A stretch of DNA of 64,000 bases from Varroa destructor (lineage: Eukaryota > Arthropoda > Arachnida > Mesostigmata > Varroidae): NCBI RefSeq assembly GCF_002443255.2, contig NW_019211454.1, forward strand, positions 29,403,565 to 29,467,564, in the 5' to 3' direction. Positions 51,501-58,104 of this stretch are shown here, one piece after another. Both the position numbers and the translations under genes were made by a program. The stretch's first letter is position 1; each line of letters starts with the position of its first letter. The notes under the pieces are model-generated. The model was not told the origin of the DNA and made no database searches. It saw only the letters and a program-made list of their open reading frames with translations.

Positions 51501-51915
51501 TTCCACCTACTACAACGACGAATCCGTGACGTCCGAGGAGCGCGATCGCGGACGAAGCGACGACGATGAATCACCTGGAGACAACACCGCCATTGATAAA
51601 CAACAGCACATGCTCCTCCAGCAGCAGCTGCATCCACTCTTATCGCAGCAGCAAGAGTTGCAGTTACAGTTGCAACAGCAGCGCATCGATAAGGACAAGG
51701 AGGCCGAGCGAGCGGTCCGCGTAGAGGCGCAGCTGGAAGGCGGTGTCGTGAGGTCGCACCTGTTATTGAAACGGCCCTCAACCGACGGCTGTTCATCATC
51801 GGAGTACCTCAATGACGACGAACGCAGCCGGCTACTTCATTACGCTAAAATGGACTTCGCCCGCTCGGCGAGTGAATCCGTTGGCTCGGACCAGGAACAG
51901 ACGTCCAGTGTGTGA
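19209..51915 (+). CDS. Ret: RET receptor tyrosine kinase orthologue, 17 exons recovered, first exon missing
   Basis: Join of 19209-19430, 20000-20266, 23109-23350, 23471-23615, 25190-25296, 26288-26401, 32257-32536, 33690-33932, 34480-34691, 36457-36672, 37670-37831, 43356-43620, 45004-45267, 46419-46566, 49437-49574, 49725-49824 and 51466-51915. It gives 1,191 residues; human RET is about 1,114. Residue numbers in this annotation start at the split codon opening exon A. Seen: cadherin-like ectodomain, 16-cysteine domain, one membrane helix, complete tyrosine kinase and tail, in RET order. RET is a plasma-membrane receptor; in vertebrates it responds to GDNF-family ligands through a GFR-alpha co-receptor and signals through tyrosine autophosphorylation. 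The ligand in this animal cannot be inferred from the window. All junctions keep frame; fifteen introns are GT-AG and one (O/P) is GC-AG. The exon with ATG and signal peptide is not identified, so the model is 5'-partial. The weakest part is exon K. Confidence 0.95.
19431..19999 (+). other. Ret: Ret intron A/B
   Basis: 569 bp, GT-AG, phase 1. Nothing else recognised; the open frame inside it is read through from the flanking exon. Confidence 0.85.
20000..20266 (+). CDS. Ret: Ret exon B: CLD1 C-terminal part and start of CLD2
   Basis: Residues 75-164. The acceptor is TTTTTGCAG ending at 19999 and the donor is GTAAGT at 20267; phase 1 on both sides. The split Gly codon joins [15 protein letters not shown], as in the RET CLD1 strand. 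The later stretch [13 protein letters not shown] matches the RET 'KPRELCFPETRP' segment closely, and RFCNTTARY matches 'QFLCPNISVAY', including a conserved cysteine and an N-glycosylation sequon (NTT). This exon gives some of the best ectodomain similarity to RET in the window. Confidence 0.93.
20267..23108 (+). other. Ret: Ret intron B/C
   Basis: 2,842 bp, GT-AG, phase 1. It includes a GC-rich inverted motif near 21,127-21,147 (GGCCGGCC...GGCCGGCC) and an 89-residue ATG open frame at 22,215 with no recognised domain. No transposon recognised. Confidence 0.8.
23109..23350 (+). CDS. Ret: Ret exon C: CLD2 and CLD2-CLD3 linker
   Basis: Residues 164-244. The acceptor is CCCCTAG ending at 23108 and the donor is GTGAGT at 23351; phase 1 in, phase 0 out. 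The segment [13 protein letters not shown] aligns with the CLD2 strand 'KYELVAVCTVHAG', with the cysteine conserved. FNHT is a glycosylation sequon. The linker to CLD3 reads [14 protein letters not shown] where vertebrate RET has an acidic YDEDDSAPTF calcium-binding stretch, so several calcium ligands are replaced. This is by-eye alignment of a divergent region; the exon call itself is firm because both junctions fit. Confidence 0.9.
23471..23615 (+). CDS. Ret: Ret exon D: CLD3, N-terminal part
   Basis: Residues 245-293. The acceptor is CCGTTTCAG ending at 23470 and the donor is GTGAGA at 23616; phase 0 in, phase 1 out. [21 protein letters not shown] aligns with the RET CLD3 opening strand 'TVVATLRVFDADVVPASG': the DVD here stands for the DAD pair. 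NDS is a glycosylation sequon. The 120-bp intron before it (23351-23470) is the shortest in the gene. Confidence 0.87.
23616..25189 (+). other. Ret: Ret intron D/E
   Basis: 1,574 bp, GT-AG, phase 1. AT-rich; nothing recognised inside. Confidence 0.75.
25190..25296 (+). CDS. Ret: Ret exon E: CLD3, middle part
   Basis: Residues 293-328. The acceptor is TGTTTTCAG ending at 25189 and the donor is GTGAGC at 25297; phase 1 in, phase 0 out. It encodes [20 protein letters not shown] and then an acidic and Thr-rich stretch ending YPKK. Sequence similarity to RET is weak here, as expected for CLD3. The call rests mainly on open frame, splice-site quality, matching phases and position between better-conserved exons. 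Confidence 0.72.
25297..26287 (+). other. Ret: Ret intron E/F
   Basis: 991 bp, GT-AG, phase 0. Nothing recognised inside. Confidence 0.65.
26288..26401 (+). CDS. Ret: Ret exon F: CLD3-CLD4 region
   Basis: Residues 329-366. The acceptor is CTGATTTTAG ending at 26287 and the donor is GTAAGT at 26402. Both boundaries are phase 0, so the exon is a 114-nt cassette. It encodes [20 protein letters not shown] followed by a Ser/Thr/Asn-rich segment with sequons NHS and NLT, ending IYSR. No strong RET similarity can be claimed by eye. Because it is symmetric (0-0), it could be skipped without shifting frame. Confidence 0.68.
28324..28383. repeat. TA microsatellite, longest in the window
   Basis: About 29-30 uninterrupted AT units inside Ret intron F/G; its length in the assembly may be approximate. 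Confidence 0.95.
28979..29830 (+). mobile_element. Decayed mariner-like transposase, catalytic C-terminal remnant
   Basis: Around 29,670-29,820 one frame reads [14 protein letters not shown], stop, PKLVETFL, stop, [14 protein letters not shown]. This follows the mariner pattern [KVILLHDNARPH]-x-[AKPVKETL]-x-[LxWEVLPHPPYSPDL], ending TTDFYKH for [SDYHLF]. At 29,085-29,111 a second patch reads WDIYCVHWA, like the mariner WDxxGVIHWE strand. Stop codons and missing catalytic residues show it is dead. The distance between the two patches is larger than in an intact element, so the outer limits are approximate and terminal repeats were not identified. Confidence 0.55.
31082..31240 (+). mobile_element. 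Decayed mariner-like transposase, N-terminal HTH remnant
   Basis: One frame reads [20 protein letters not shown] followed by [12 protein letters not shown], which fits the second helix-turn-helix of mariner transposases ([MLxEAFGExVxxxxxCERWFxRFKSGDFD]). The frame is closed by a stop just upstream (31,079) and again at 31,277, so only a fragment survives. It lies downstream of the C-terminal remnant at 29.7 kb in the same orientation, so the two are separate insertions or a rearranged pair. Limits are approximate. Confidence 0.5.
32257..32536 (+). CDS. Ret: Ret exon G: CLD4 and entry to the cysteine-rich domain
   Basis: Residues 367-460. The acceptor is TTTTCCAG ending at 32256 and the donor is GTAAAA at 32537; phase 0 in, phase 1 out. 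It has beta-strand-like alternation: [20 protein letters not shown] resembles the RET CLD4 strand 'GILFVNDTKALRR', and [13 protein letters not shown] resembles 'AELHYMVVATDQQ'. [15 protein letters not shown] corresponds to 'AQLLVTVEGS...GCP', so the final Cys (residue 456) is the first of the 16 domain cysteines. Sequons NVT and NNT are present. A GTT microsatellite lies immediately inside the following intron. Confidence 0.88.
32543..32562. repeat. GTT trinucleotide repeat next to a Ret donor site
   Basis: Six to seven GTT units beginning six bases after the exon G donor (GTAAAA at 32,537). Confidence 0.85.
33463..33523. repeat. TA palindrome with unique flanking arms
   Basis: ATTACTTG at 33,463-33,470 is mirrored by CAAGTAAT at 33,516-33,523 around a TA tract of 45 bases. 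The result is a near-perfect inverted repeat of 61 bases in Ret intron G/H. Confidence 0.85.
33690..33932 (+). CDS. Ret: Ret exon H: cysteine-rich domain, first part
   Basis: Residues 460-541. The acceptor is GATTTGCAG ending at 33689 and the donor is GTAAGT at 33933; phase 1 on both sides. It encodes nine cysteines in RET order and near-RET spacing: Cxxxxxxxx[19 protein letters not shown] (RET: ECGGLGSPTGRCEWRQGDG), [20 protein letters not shown] (RET: STCSPSTKTCPDGHCDVVE) and YLCPQDCS (RET: NICPQDCL). This is the strongest ectodomain evidence for RET rather than a generic cadherin. In vertebrates this domain contacts the ligand-co-receptor complex. One sequon (NVS) is present. Confidence 0.96.
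33933..34479 (+). other. Ret: Ret intron H/I
   Basis: 547 bp, GT-AG, phase 1. Nothing recognised. Confidence 0.85.
34480..34691 (+). CDS. Ret: Ret exon I: cysteine-rich domain, second part
   Basis: Residues 541-611. The acceptor is TATGTTGCAG ending at 34479 and the donor is GTGAAT at 34692; phase 1 in, phase 0 out. The [20 protein letters not shown] segment followed by QCTCDT aligns with RET '[27 protein letters not shown]'. After this comes a polar insertion of about 35 residues ([19 protein letters not shown]...), longer than the equivalent human stretch, before LCGPK, which pairs with the next exon's GC to reproduce the last two domain cysteines. Confidence 0.92.
34692..36456 (+). other. 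Ret: Ret intron I/J
   Basis: 1,765 bp, GT-AG, phase 0. The part at about 34,860-35,480 is more GC-rich than its surroundings and open in several frames on both strands, without a recognisable protein. A possible 32-nt micro-exon at 36,341-36,372 was considered and rejected. Confidence 0.8.
36457..36672 (+). CDS. Ret: Ret exon J: transmembrane helix and juxtamembrane segment
   Basis: Residues 612-683. The acceptor is GGCAAACAG ending at 36456, after a T-rich tract, and the donor is GTACGT at 36673; phase 0 on both sides. The first residues GCANLLK complete the cysteine-rich domain (Cys613). The helix [20 protein letters not shown] (619-638) is followed by RRSS, a positive-inside stop-transfer signal. 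The cytoplasmic part is Pro/Ser/Asp-rich ([16 protein letters not shown]) with one tyrosine in SVYDPE. The open frame runs on into the intron to 36942, but the GTACGT donor fits and the residues after it lose protein-like character. Confidence 0.87.
36673..37669 (+). other. Ret: Ret intron J/K
   Basis: 997 bp, GT-AG, phase 0. Nothing recognised. Confidence 0.6.
37670..37831 (+). CDS. Ret: Ret exon K: cytoplasmic juxtamembrane exon, 3' boundary uncertain
   Basis: Residues 684-737 if the donor is GTGACA at 37832. The acceptor CGTTTCCAG ends at 37669. The first part, [20 protein letters not shown], is acidic and coding-like; the second part is Ile/Thr/Lys-rich and looks more like intron. The frame demands phase 0 on both sides, which this donor satisfies. 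The only other GT in the open frame (GGTCGA near 37736) would end in phase 1 and require one more undetected exon before the kinase. Loss of this exon altogether would also keep frame, because exon J ends and exon L starts in phase 0. Confidence 0.5.
37832..43355 (+). other. Ret: Ret intron K/L
   Basis: About 5.5 kb between juxtamembrane and kinase exons. It contains a TA microsatellite at 42,478-42,505. An additional small juxtamembrane exon could be hidden here if exon K ends earlier than modelled. No transposon recognised. Confidence 0.55.
42478..42505. repeat. TA microsatellite
   Basis: About 14 uninterrupted TA units in Ret intron K/L. Confidence 0.9.
43356..43620 (+). CDS. Ret: Ret exon L: kinase N-lobe (glycine loop, catalytic lysine, helix C)
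   Basis: Residues 738-826. The acceptor is CTCCGTAACAG ending at 43355 and the donor is GTAAGC at 43621; phase 0 in, phase 1 out. The exon begins by chance with [23 protein letters not shown] aligns with RET '[20 protein letters not shown]'. The glycine loop is GEGEFG (759-764), the catalytic lysine is in VAVKM (Lys786), and the helix-C glutamate is in LLQELQTL (Glu803). VIKLLGAC matches 'VIKLYGAC'. These carry the ATP-anchoring salt bridge typical of an active kinase. Confidence 0.97.
43621..45003 (+). other. Ret: Ret intron L/M
   Basis: 1,383 bp, GT-AG, phase 1. Nothing recognised. Confidence 0.9.
45004..45267 (+). CDS. Ret: Ret exon M: kinase hinge, insert and catalytic loop
   Basis: Residues 826-914. 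The acceptor is TTTCACTTAG ending at 45003 and the donor is GTCAGT at 45268; phase 1 on both sides. [20 protein letters not shown] matches RET '[20 protein letters not shown]'; the gatekeeper is valine (Val833), as in RET. The kinase insert (about residues 847-876) is short, as in RET, and contains PTYLGED. The catalytic loop reads HRDLATRN (His901, Arg902, Asp903). All catalytic residues are present. Confidence 0.97.
45268..46418 (+). other. Ret: Ret intron M/N
   Basis: 1,151 bp, GT-AG, phase 1. It has a long pyrimidine- and C-rich run (about 46,300-46,410) leading into the acceptor; this accounts for spurious open frames there. Confidence 0.9.
46419..46566 (+). CDS. Ret: Ret exon N: DFG motif, activation loop and P+1 loop
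   Basis: Residues 914-963. The acceptor is CTTTCTAACAG ending at 46418 and the donor is GTAAGT at 46567; phase 1 in, phase 2 out. [20 protein letters not shown] matches RET '[19 protein letters not shown]' almost exactly. Tyr929 and Tyr934 occupy the positions of the paired RET activation-loop tyrosines. PVKWMALES keeps the methionine (Met947) that in human RET is Met918. DFG is Asp921-Gly923. The preceding GC-rich, pyrimidine-rich run at about 46,300-46,410 is intron. Confidence 0.97.
46567..49436 (+). other. Ret: Ret intron N/O
   Basis: 2,870 bp, GT-AG, phase 2. AT-rich, with an AAT-type repeat near 49,206-49,222. Nothing coding recognised; a patch at 48,256-48,790 is open in several frames without a recognisable product. 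Confidence 0.9.
49437..49574 (+). CDS. Ret: Ret exon O: kinase C-lobe, ends at a GC donor
   Basis: Residues 963-1009. The acceptor is TTATGACAG ending at 49436; phase 2 in. [20 protein letters not shown] matches RET '[20 protein letters not shown]', followed by [12 protein letters not shown] (RET 'GHRMERPDNCSE'). The only GT nearby (GTATCC at 49579) leaves phase 0, which does not fit the next exon (needs phase 2). Using GC at 49575 (GCAAGT) ends the exon in phase 2 and gives [13 protein letters not shown], residue for residue with RET '[13 protein letters not shown]'. Confidence 0.92.
49575..49724 (+). other. Ret: Ret intron O/P, GC-AG type
   Basis: 150 bp, phase 2. The donor is GCAAGT and the acceptor CTGCAG. 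GC-AG introns normally compensate with a strong match to the rest of the donor consensus, as here from +3 to +6; the exon side (AATT) is weak. Confidence 0.85.
49725..49824 (+). CDS. Ret: Ret exon P: end of kinase domain
   Basis: Residues 1009-1042. The acceptor is GACCTGCAG ending at 49724 and the donor is GTCAGT at 49825; phase 2 in, phase 0 out. [20 protein letters not shown] aligns with RET '[20 protein letters not shown]'; the conserved structural Arg of the final kinase subdomain is Arg1024. [13 protein letters not shown] corresponds to 'ISKDLEKMMVKRR'. Confidence 0.95.
49825..51465 (+). other. Ret: Ret intron P/Q
   Basis: 1,641 bp, GT-AG, phase 0. It contains a 128-residue ATG open frame at 50,674 without a recognised domain, and a short patch near 51,164-51,229 resembling a cadherin linker (see findings). 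Confidence 0.9.
51466..51915 (+). CDS. Ret: Ret exon Q: C-terminal tail and stop codon
   Basis: Residues 1043-1191, then TGA at 51913-51915. The acceptor is CACCTTTGCAG ending at 51465; phase 0. It opens VYLDVED, equivalent to the RET 'DYLDL' site (human Tyr1015, a PLC-gamma docking site). Next come an acidic Ser-rich stretch, a glutamine/leucine-rich segment (about 1088-1118) likely to be helical or coiled coil, and [13 protein letters not shown], where YLND (Tyr1156) fits the pYxN Grb2-SH2 consensus. The protein ends QEQTSSV; S-x-V is a class I PDZ-ligand pattern. Beyond YLDV the tail has no visible similarity to vertebrate RET tails. Confidence 0.93.
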   Translation: MYLDVEDGVVTCSTYYNDESVTSEERDRGRSDDDESPGDNTAIDKQQHMLLQQQLHPLLSQQQELQLQLQQQRIDKDKEAERAVRVEAQLEGGVVRSHLLLKRPSTDGCSSSEYLNDDERSRLLHYAKMDFARSASESVGSDQEQTSSV

Positions 51916-52237
51916 ACAGAAAAACAAACACAAAGCGTAGTAATACAGCTTAATAGGGAAATTAATTGATACAAACGAATACTTAGCTGAACATTATACG
52001 TTCAAAGAGTGTATATATATTTATATATACATCCATGCATACAACACGCGCACATGCACGTAAGATTCAGCCCTGTTCAGCTCAGGGGGCACATCGAATT
52101 CAGTAATCATCAGGCATAAGTTGTTAATCAACAGTGCGCGCTCATTAACATGCGCTTCTAATGCTGAAAAATGTGAAGGGGTAGATTTGACAATGAACGT
52201 CAGCAGATGAATGAATAGGAACATCACCAATGAACAA

Positions 52238-52260
52238 CGCCGCCGCCGCCGCCGCCGCCA
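52238..52260. repeat. CGC trinucleotide repeat
   Basis: About seven CGC units in the presumed Ret 3' UTR; unusual against the AT-rich background. Confidence 0.85.
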
Positions 52261-53131
52261 GACCATAAGCAGTGTTCAATAGGCAACGCCTGCACGCTAG
52301 TCAAATTAGATGGCTAGAGGTGGTAAGTAACGTTTCTGTCTGACCAAATTTAACCCAACCGCGATTGACCAAAGACGAATCAGGTATATGGATCACGGAG
52401 CGGGAACAGTAGGCCAGCGATAACTGATAACATATGTTACTATGACACAATTATCACGAAAAACTGGACCAAGGTCGTGGCACAGCTTCAAAATGTCCTG
52501 ATGCCACAGCTACCCCTGAAATATGGTAATGTGGACATAATTTTTATGCTGCATATGTACGGCCGCTAAGGAAAGGCTGTGGCCGAAATTCTGCTTCGCG
52601 ACGGGACCTTAAAGGACAGAAGAAGTTTGCCGCAATCAGGTGTACATTATGTCAAGATTCAGATGAGTCCGTTTAAGTTCCGAGGGGCATTGACAGTCTG
52701 TAAGGGTTCTTGTAAGAGGCGATGGCATCGCAACATGAACCCACAACGGTACGCTATCATAACGACAAGTAAAGCGACATAGGTTTCTGCTCCGAGGATC
52801 TATATATAAATACAAAGTTAGAGAATAATAGTTCTATATATATATATATATACATAAATTGTTTCTAGTCGATCTCGTTTTTCCATAGAACCTCTTTAAA
52901 TCGTCAGGTTCTCAGTGTGCAGCCTACGGCGAACAGTACATATTTGGGGTAAGTATAGACCCCATATGATGTTATTTTGAAATCATAGCAACGATTCACT
53001 GTCGTGAAATTTCCTCTGTAGAAATTCGCCTATATTTATTATCTAAGTGGTATCTCGATCTTCTTTAATTTTGTAAATAATACAGTTCAGTGCTAGATGA
53101 TAAATATCTATTTATGCTGAAGGGACTTGAA

Positions 53132-53137
53132 AATAAA
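53132..53137 (+). promoter_or_regulatory. Candidate polyadenylation signal of Ret
   Basis: First canonical AATAAA downstream of the Ret stop, about 1.2 kb away. A T/G-rich tract (GCTGTTTTTTGCTGTG) follows at about 53,168-53,183, in the right place for a downstream element. This would give a 3' UTR of about 1.2 kb. No transcript evidence is available. Confidence 0.4.
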
Positions 53138-56100
53138 AAGTTACGTTTAATTTAAGCAAGCTAGGCCGCTGTTTTTTGCTGTGATCAGAACATCTACTGC
53201 GACAGAAATAATACTACATGATCCCATAGGAGTTACTCGACGAGCGGACATTTTTAAAGGGACGTGTCCTACGTTAGTAAGAAAAGCATACCGTAAAAAG
53301 AACGAATCTATTAAATCGAGTAGAGCTTGCTCTAGCCATCGATACGATAGTCAATGCTAGAGATAATCAGCGTGCGTGTAATGTGTTACAGATTTATGTA
53401 CAGGTTTATCAGTACATGCCTGTTGTCGTAGGCCGCCACCAGGTCATCTAATGTTTGCTTGCCGGCTACCGGTACAGGGAGACTATCGGTAACCATGACA
53501 AATGGTGCGCAAGTCGCGTGTCGAACGAATCAGCTTGCACTATACAGATATTATTTCCTGTTGTAAAGCAACATGATTCAATAATATAAACGTAACACTG
53601 CTATTAAAAAGTGTACCGGTATAAAAATCAAAAGCCAGCCGTTGTTTCTCGCTTGCATTTAATAGCCAAATTGCTTACCACAATATGTTTCAAATATCAA
53701 AGCGAAATTTTACTGGTCCATTAACTACTTTGACGCGTTACCTGTCGACAGGCTCAAGCTACTGAAGATTCTCAGAATCTTCAATACGAATCACGATTTG
53801 TATCTAACTTCGAGTGACGGTGTTGTGAATGATGCGGCACGACCAATTTACCTCGACGGGTTTTCCCCGGTGTTTTGTTTTAGCTAACATACAAATCAAA
53901 AATAGATCGGGGTCAGCTGCCGACAGCTTTATTTTGAGTTTCATCGGACCTTGAGCCTAGATAATTTCTTTAACCCATGTTCTATATTGGCAATGAGAAA
54001 TATACGCAGGTGAAGAACGAAGACCCTTCATCATTGTCCCATCAATATAAAATTTGAAAGCCCCGCTTTACCGATTTCCGATGCAGTCGGTTTGTGTGAA
54101 ACGGTGATTATCTATTTACTACCGTATTCGCTATCGAGACGGCATCATCAGCCGACCCCATACGCAGCAGCCGCTATTGTGGAATAAGCATATGAAGATA
54201 CTCCTACGCGCATATCGACTGTAGGGCCATAATCGCTCTTGGCTTTGGTTTATGTAATGCAAATATCATGTTGACGGATTGCTGGAGAGCATACCTTTAA
54301 AACGGCTGCTATCATTAAAAAAATTTCTTGAAAACGAGCTGCAATCAAACACCCGTAATCTGTTCACAAAAATTATTAGAATTAGGATCATGATATCGCC
54401 TGCTGAGTATAGTTCCTCTGCTAACTAATGTGACAAATTTCATCTAAGACAGGTAGTGCTACAACTGACCACTAGCGGCGCGTAAAGTAACTTTAAGAAT
54501 CACTTGTAGCTGAAGATGGCTGCTTCCAGTGTAAATCGTACAGACATAAGAACGATTTGAAAGCGTCGTTGTCTACGGGAACGCTATCAGCTAGAAACCC
54601 ATCGACTTATTACACAAGATATATATATATATATATAAAGTCTTTGGGGAAACAGCTGTTCTTCTATTTAAGAGAAAAATCTATGAAAATGACTACCGCT
54701 GCTGCTGGAATAGAAAGGGACTATAACGGGCAAATATTATGCTAACTTGCCATTGTCATGCACGCTACCTTATTTTACGCAACTAGTTTCCCTAGTTGGC
54801 CAGGTAAGCCACACGAGCCGTTACTTTACATACGCCTGATAATCACTAGGCCCAAAATGCGCTGTACGACCCGATGCTCACTTCAGCGCATTCCGTCACC
54901 ATGGTAACTAGTTAGATGCTAAGGGGAGTAGTTGCGCCGTAACGATTTCGTTATTTTGTCATCCATGATCCGTCACGGATCTTCACCGTTAATTTCCCTA
55001 TAACAATTTGCAGTGGTACACACATAAACGCTACTAACATCCAAATACTTTTTCATATACTGCATCCCCAGCACGGAACACGAATTGGTTTCAATGCTTT
55101 AGATTTCAGTTTCGTTTACACACGCATTTACATATCAGACCAGCGGCGGGCAAGACAGCTCGCGGGCGGTTTACATTTTGGATAAGTTGTTGTGAAGCGG
55201 GGAAGTTGCCCGACTCCCTAGTGCCTCATCTGTTTGATGGTTCACCCAGACGTGTCTCGTCCCACCGAGTCGAAAGAACCAATTTAGAGAAAGCGGTTAC
55301 CTTCGGCATACTACGTAATTCTGCGTGCTACTGCCGGTGCGTTCACTGCTTTCAGGCTTATATGTCAAAATATAATACCGCATCGCTCGTAGGTAAACAG
55401 ACTCAAGTAGATATAATCAGTGAGGATGCGAGGGCAAGCGGGAGGAGCCCGGAACAAAATATCGACTATGAGAGAGCACTAAAAAAAGGCATCGGCAGCA
55501 AAGCGTCAGACAGACAGACAGAAGGGCGAAGGACGAGAACAGGGTGTTAGTAACTGATGTACTGCGAAACTTTCTTATGCTGCCGCTGGCCATACTTCTG
55601 TCGTTGCACTGGCACGGGCTGCGCGTTAGCTGCACTTTCCAGCACCAGGTCCCTGCACCTCTTTCACCCTCATCACTGCCGTTGCTATCTTTGGTCTTTG
55701 TCGCGTTTTCTCTACCATAATGATCGCCAACATGACCTTCTTTATACTTCTTCCAGCCCTACATTCTTACCATCGCGGAGACTATCGTAAATAGTGAGAT
55801 TCGCGCATACTTTTTTTCACACACAGTCGAAGAAAGCGGGTATGCGTCGGGATCGTCTGGGAGAAACGGGGAACAGAAAAGCATTGAAAAAAGATCAGAG
55901 AGGGCAGATGTTGTTGTCAATGCATCTAGTTGGCCGCGGTAGTAGCGGCGCTAGTCCAAAAACGAAGGGTAAAGATCGTCGAAGATGAATAGGAGCAAGA
56001 AGACAGAAAATTCGAAAGCTCAATAACCTGCGTAGCCTCAACAGCTCGATACAATACAAACGCCACCGGCGATTCAAAAAAGTAACGTAGAAGGGCCGGG

Positions 56101-58004
56101 AATGAAGCAAAAAGCGAAAGATATGATTGGACATGTCTCTTAGCTGTCGGGCTCGTTATACCTAACCTCGTAATTTAAGATCCCTCTTGCTCGCGCATTA
56201 GAAATCTTCATGAAACGTAGGAGCGTCTCTCATCTCACGCTATTTGTAGTTGTCGCAACATCTACGAGAAAGAATCGCTCACAAGACGTAAGGCTGTTGC
56301 GTCGGTCACGGCTCACATCACAAATGACATTCTTGTCCCTAACGACCGCCGCAGTAAAGCGGTGAAGAGTCCTGACTATGCCTTAATTCGTTTTTATGAT
56401 GGAGGCAACCTATGATATTCTTGCTACCAAAACTCATTTGCCACCGTGAGTGATATAAATACAATAGAAATTTTATGTGCACTGCTATAATCTTCACAGA
56501 TGCTTGGCTTTCGGCCCCTGTCTGACTATAACGCAGATAATTTATATTATATTGCGCTTTTTTGCCCGATGATTCTTTTATTTTTCTTGTTCAATTGCAT
56601 CTTCCACAAATAAAGACGCGCTAAAAACGATTAGATGTATTACCTGAGCAACCTGTGGTCATTCAAAACGGACCTCCATCGTAACCTTTTTCCTTTTTAC
56701 ATCCAAACATTAAAACGTCACGACCCCGAAATTTGCCGTGCTATTGGCTTCAGCTACATCGATTGATCGATTGATACAGACTTTGATCCAAAGATACTCT
56801 TCGGTTAGGATGATCCTGTTTGCTTAATAGCTTCACTTTTTCTTTACTTTGTTGAGCGCTGCCGTTTTAGCCCGAAGGCTGAATTAGTGAGCTTTAGCAT
56901 AAAAAGCCATTAGCACCTTTTAAAAAAAGTGTGGAACATTAGATGACGTACTTTGAATTAATTGGCCATTGCGCTGAAAAATGAATCTGTTAATTCGTTT
57001 GGACCTTGTGCAGGTTGTCGGGTCTAATTGATACTGTGGTTCGAAGTAGGTTCGATACGATACTGAACATTACTGGGTAACAGAAAAGAGTCTCTGCATA
57101 TTATCTAGCAAAAAAGGCGGAAAGAGTCCTACATGTTTGAAGGATCAGAAAAAAAGCATCGTGCACCGATTCCTGTCTCGGAACTCCTCTCAGCATAGTC
57201 CACGAGTGGTATCTGGAAAGCAATACGACCTCTTGAGGCTAAGGCAAGGCGTTATTTAACGCCATGGCACGTACTGCGAGCGTGGCCCAGAACATTATTA
57301 GATAGCTGTAACGGTGTGCCCATCATATTCCCTTATTAGTCCTGTATTCGTGATATATATATGTATTGGTATATCAGAATATTTAACAAACGCCGTCCTC
57401 TCTGAATGAAGAGCTCAATGAAGAAAAACGAAAGAAGATACCAAGCTGCATACTGCTAGATTGAGTTCGATGAGGTATCCAGAGCTGTTCTAGCGTCCGT
57501 TCATTATGAGGCCGTCGTGCTAGGATCGCTCCGGGAGTCCGCGAATCTAACAATTCACCATATATCGGGATACGTTTCAAATGTATTTTGACAAAAAGCT
57601 TACAGGCTCTAGTCAAGTAGGTTCAGTGCGTTTTGCAAAGTATTGGCTATTACCATTAACAGCTTTCGTAATAAATATATAGTCTCTCTCCTAAACCACC
57701 AAGCTTAGTTCTTCATTGTTGACTATCTTTGGATAGTAGTTATTTGTTCGGTAGCGAAATTTAACTGCGCAGTGCAGATTCATGGACTTATGACATTTCA
57801 CGTAATTATGTGTAGCCACTCATCAAGAATTCCATGTCTAAAATTATAGAAGAAATAAGATAGTTGGAACTTCAAATAATAAGTACTAACTGCAAACGCC
57901 TGATCAGTTAAATGAAACTGATAGCTATCTCTTACATGCTAACTAATCCGTTTCACTTTTTCTCCTGTTTTCCCTTTAGTTCCTTTAGCACATATTTAAA
58001 ATTG

Positions 58005-58104
58005 NNNNNNNNNNNNNNNNNNNNNNNNNNNNNNNNNNNNNNNNNNNNNNNNNNNNNNNNNNNNNNNNNNNNNNNNNNNNNNNNNNNNNNNNNNNNNNNN
58101 NNNN
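58005..58104. other. Assembly gap of 100 N
   Basis: A run of exactly 100 N, the usual placeholder for a scaffold gap of unknown length. Real distance, and possibly adjacency, across this point is unknown. Translated frames passing through it are artefacts. Confidence 0.98.

Larger units (their letters stand above)
51916..58004. other. Ret 3' UTR and downstream flank
   Basis: The first 1.2 kb is probable 3' UTR. It includes TA repeats at 52,013-52,030 and 52,834-52,852 and a CGC repeat at 52,238-52,260. Beyond it no gene is supported. The GC-richer stretch at 55.2-56.1 kb is open in several frames on both strands but encodes only low-complexity Arg/Lys/Ser/Cys-rich peptides. Confidence 0.5.

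Noticed and set aside
55206..56134. Cluster of overlapping open frames on both strands downstream of Ret
   Set aside because: Low-complexity products with no domain; multi-frame openness reflects local GC-rich composition.
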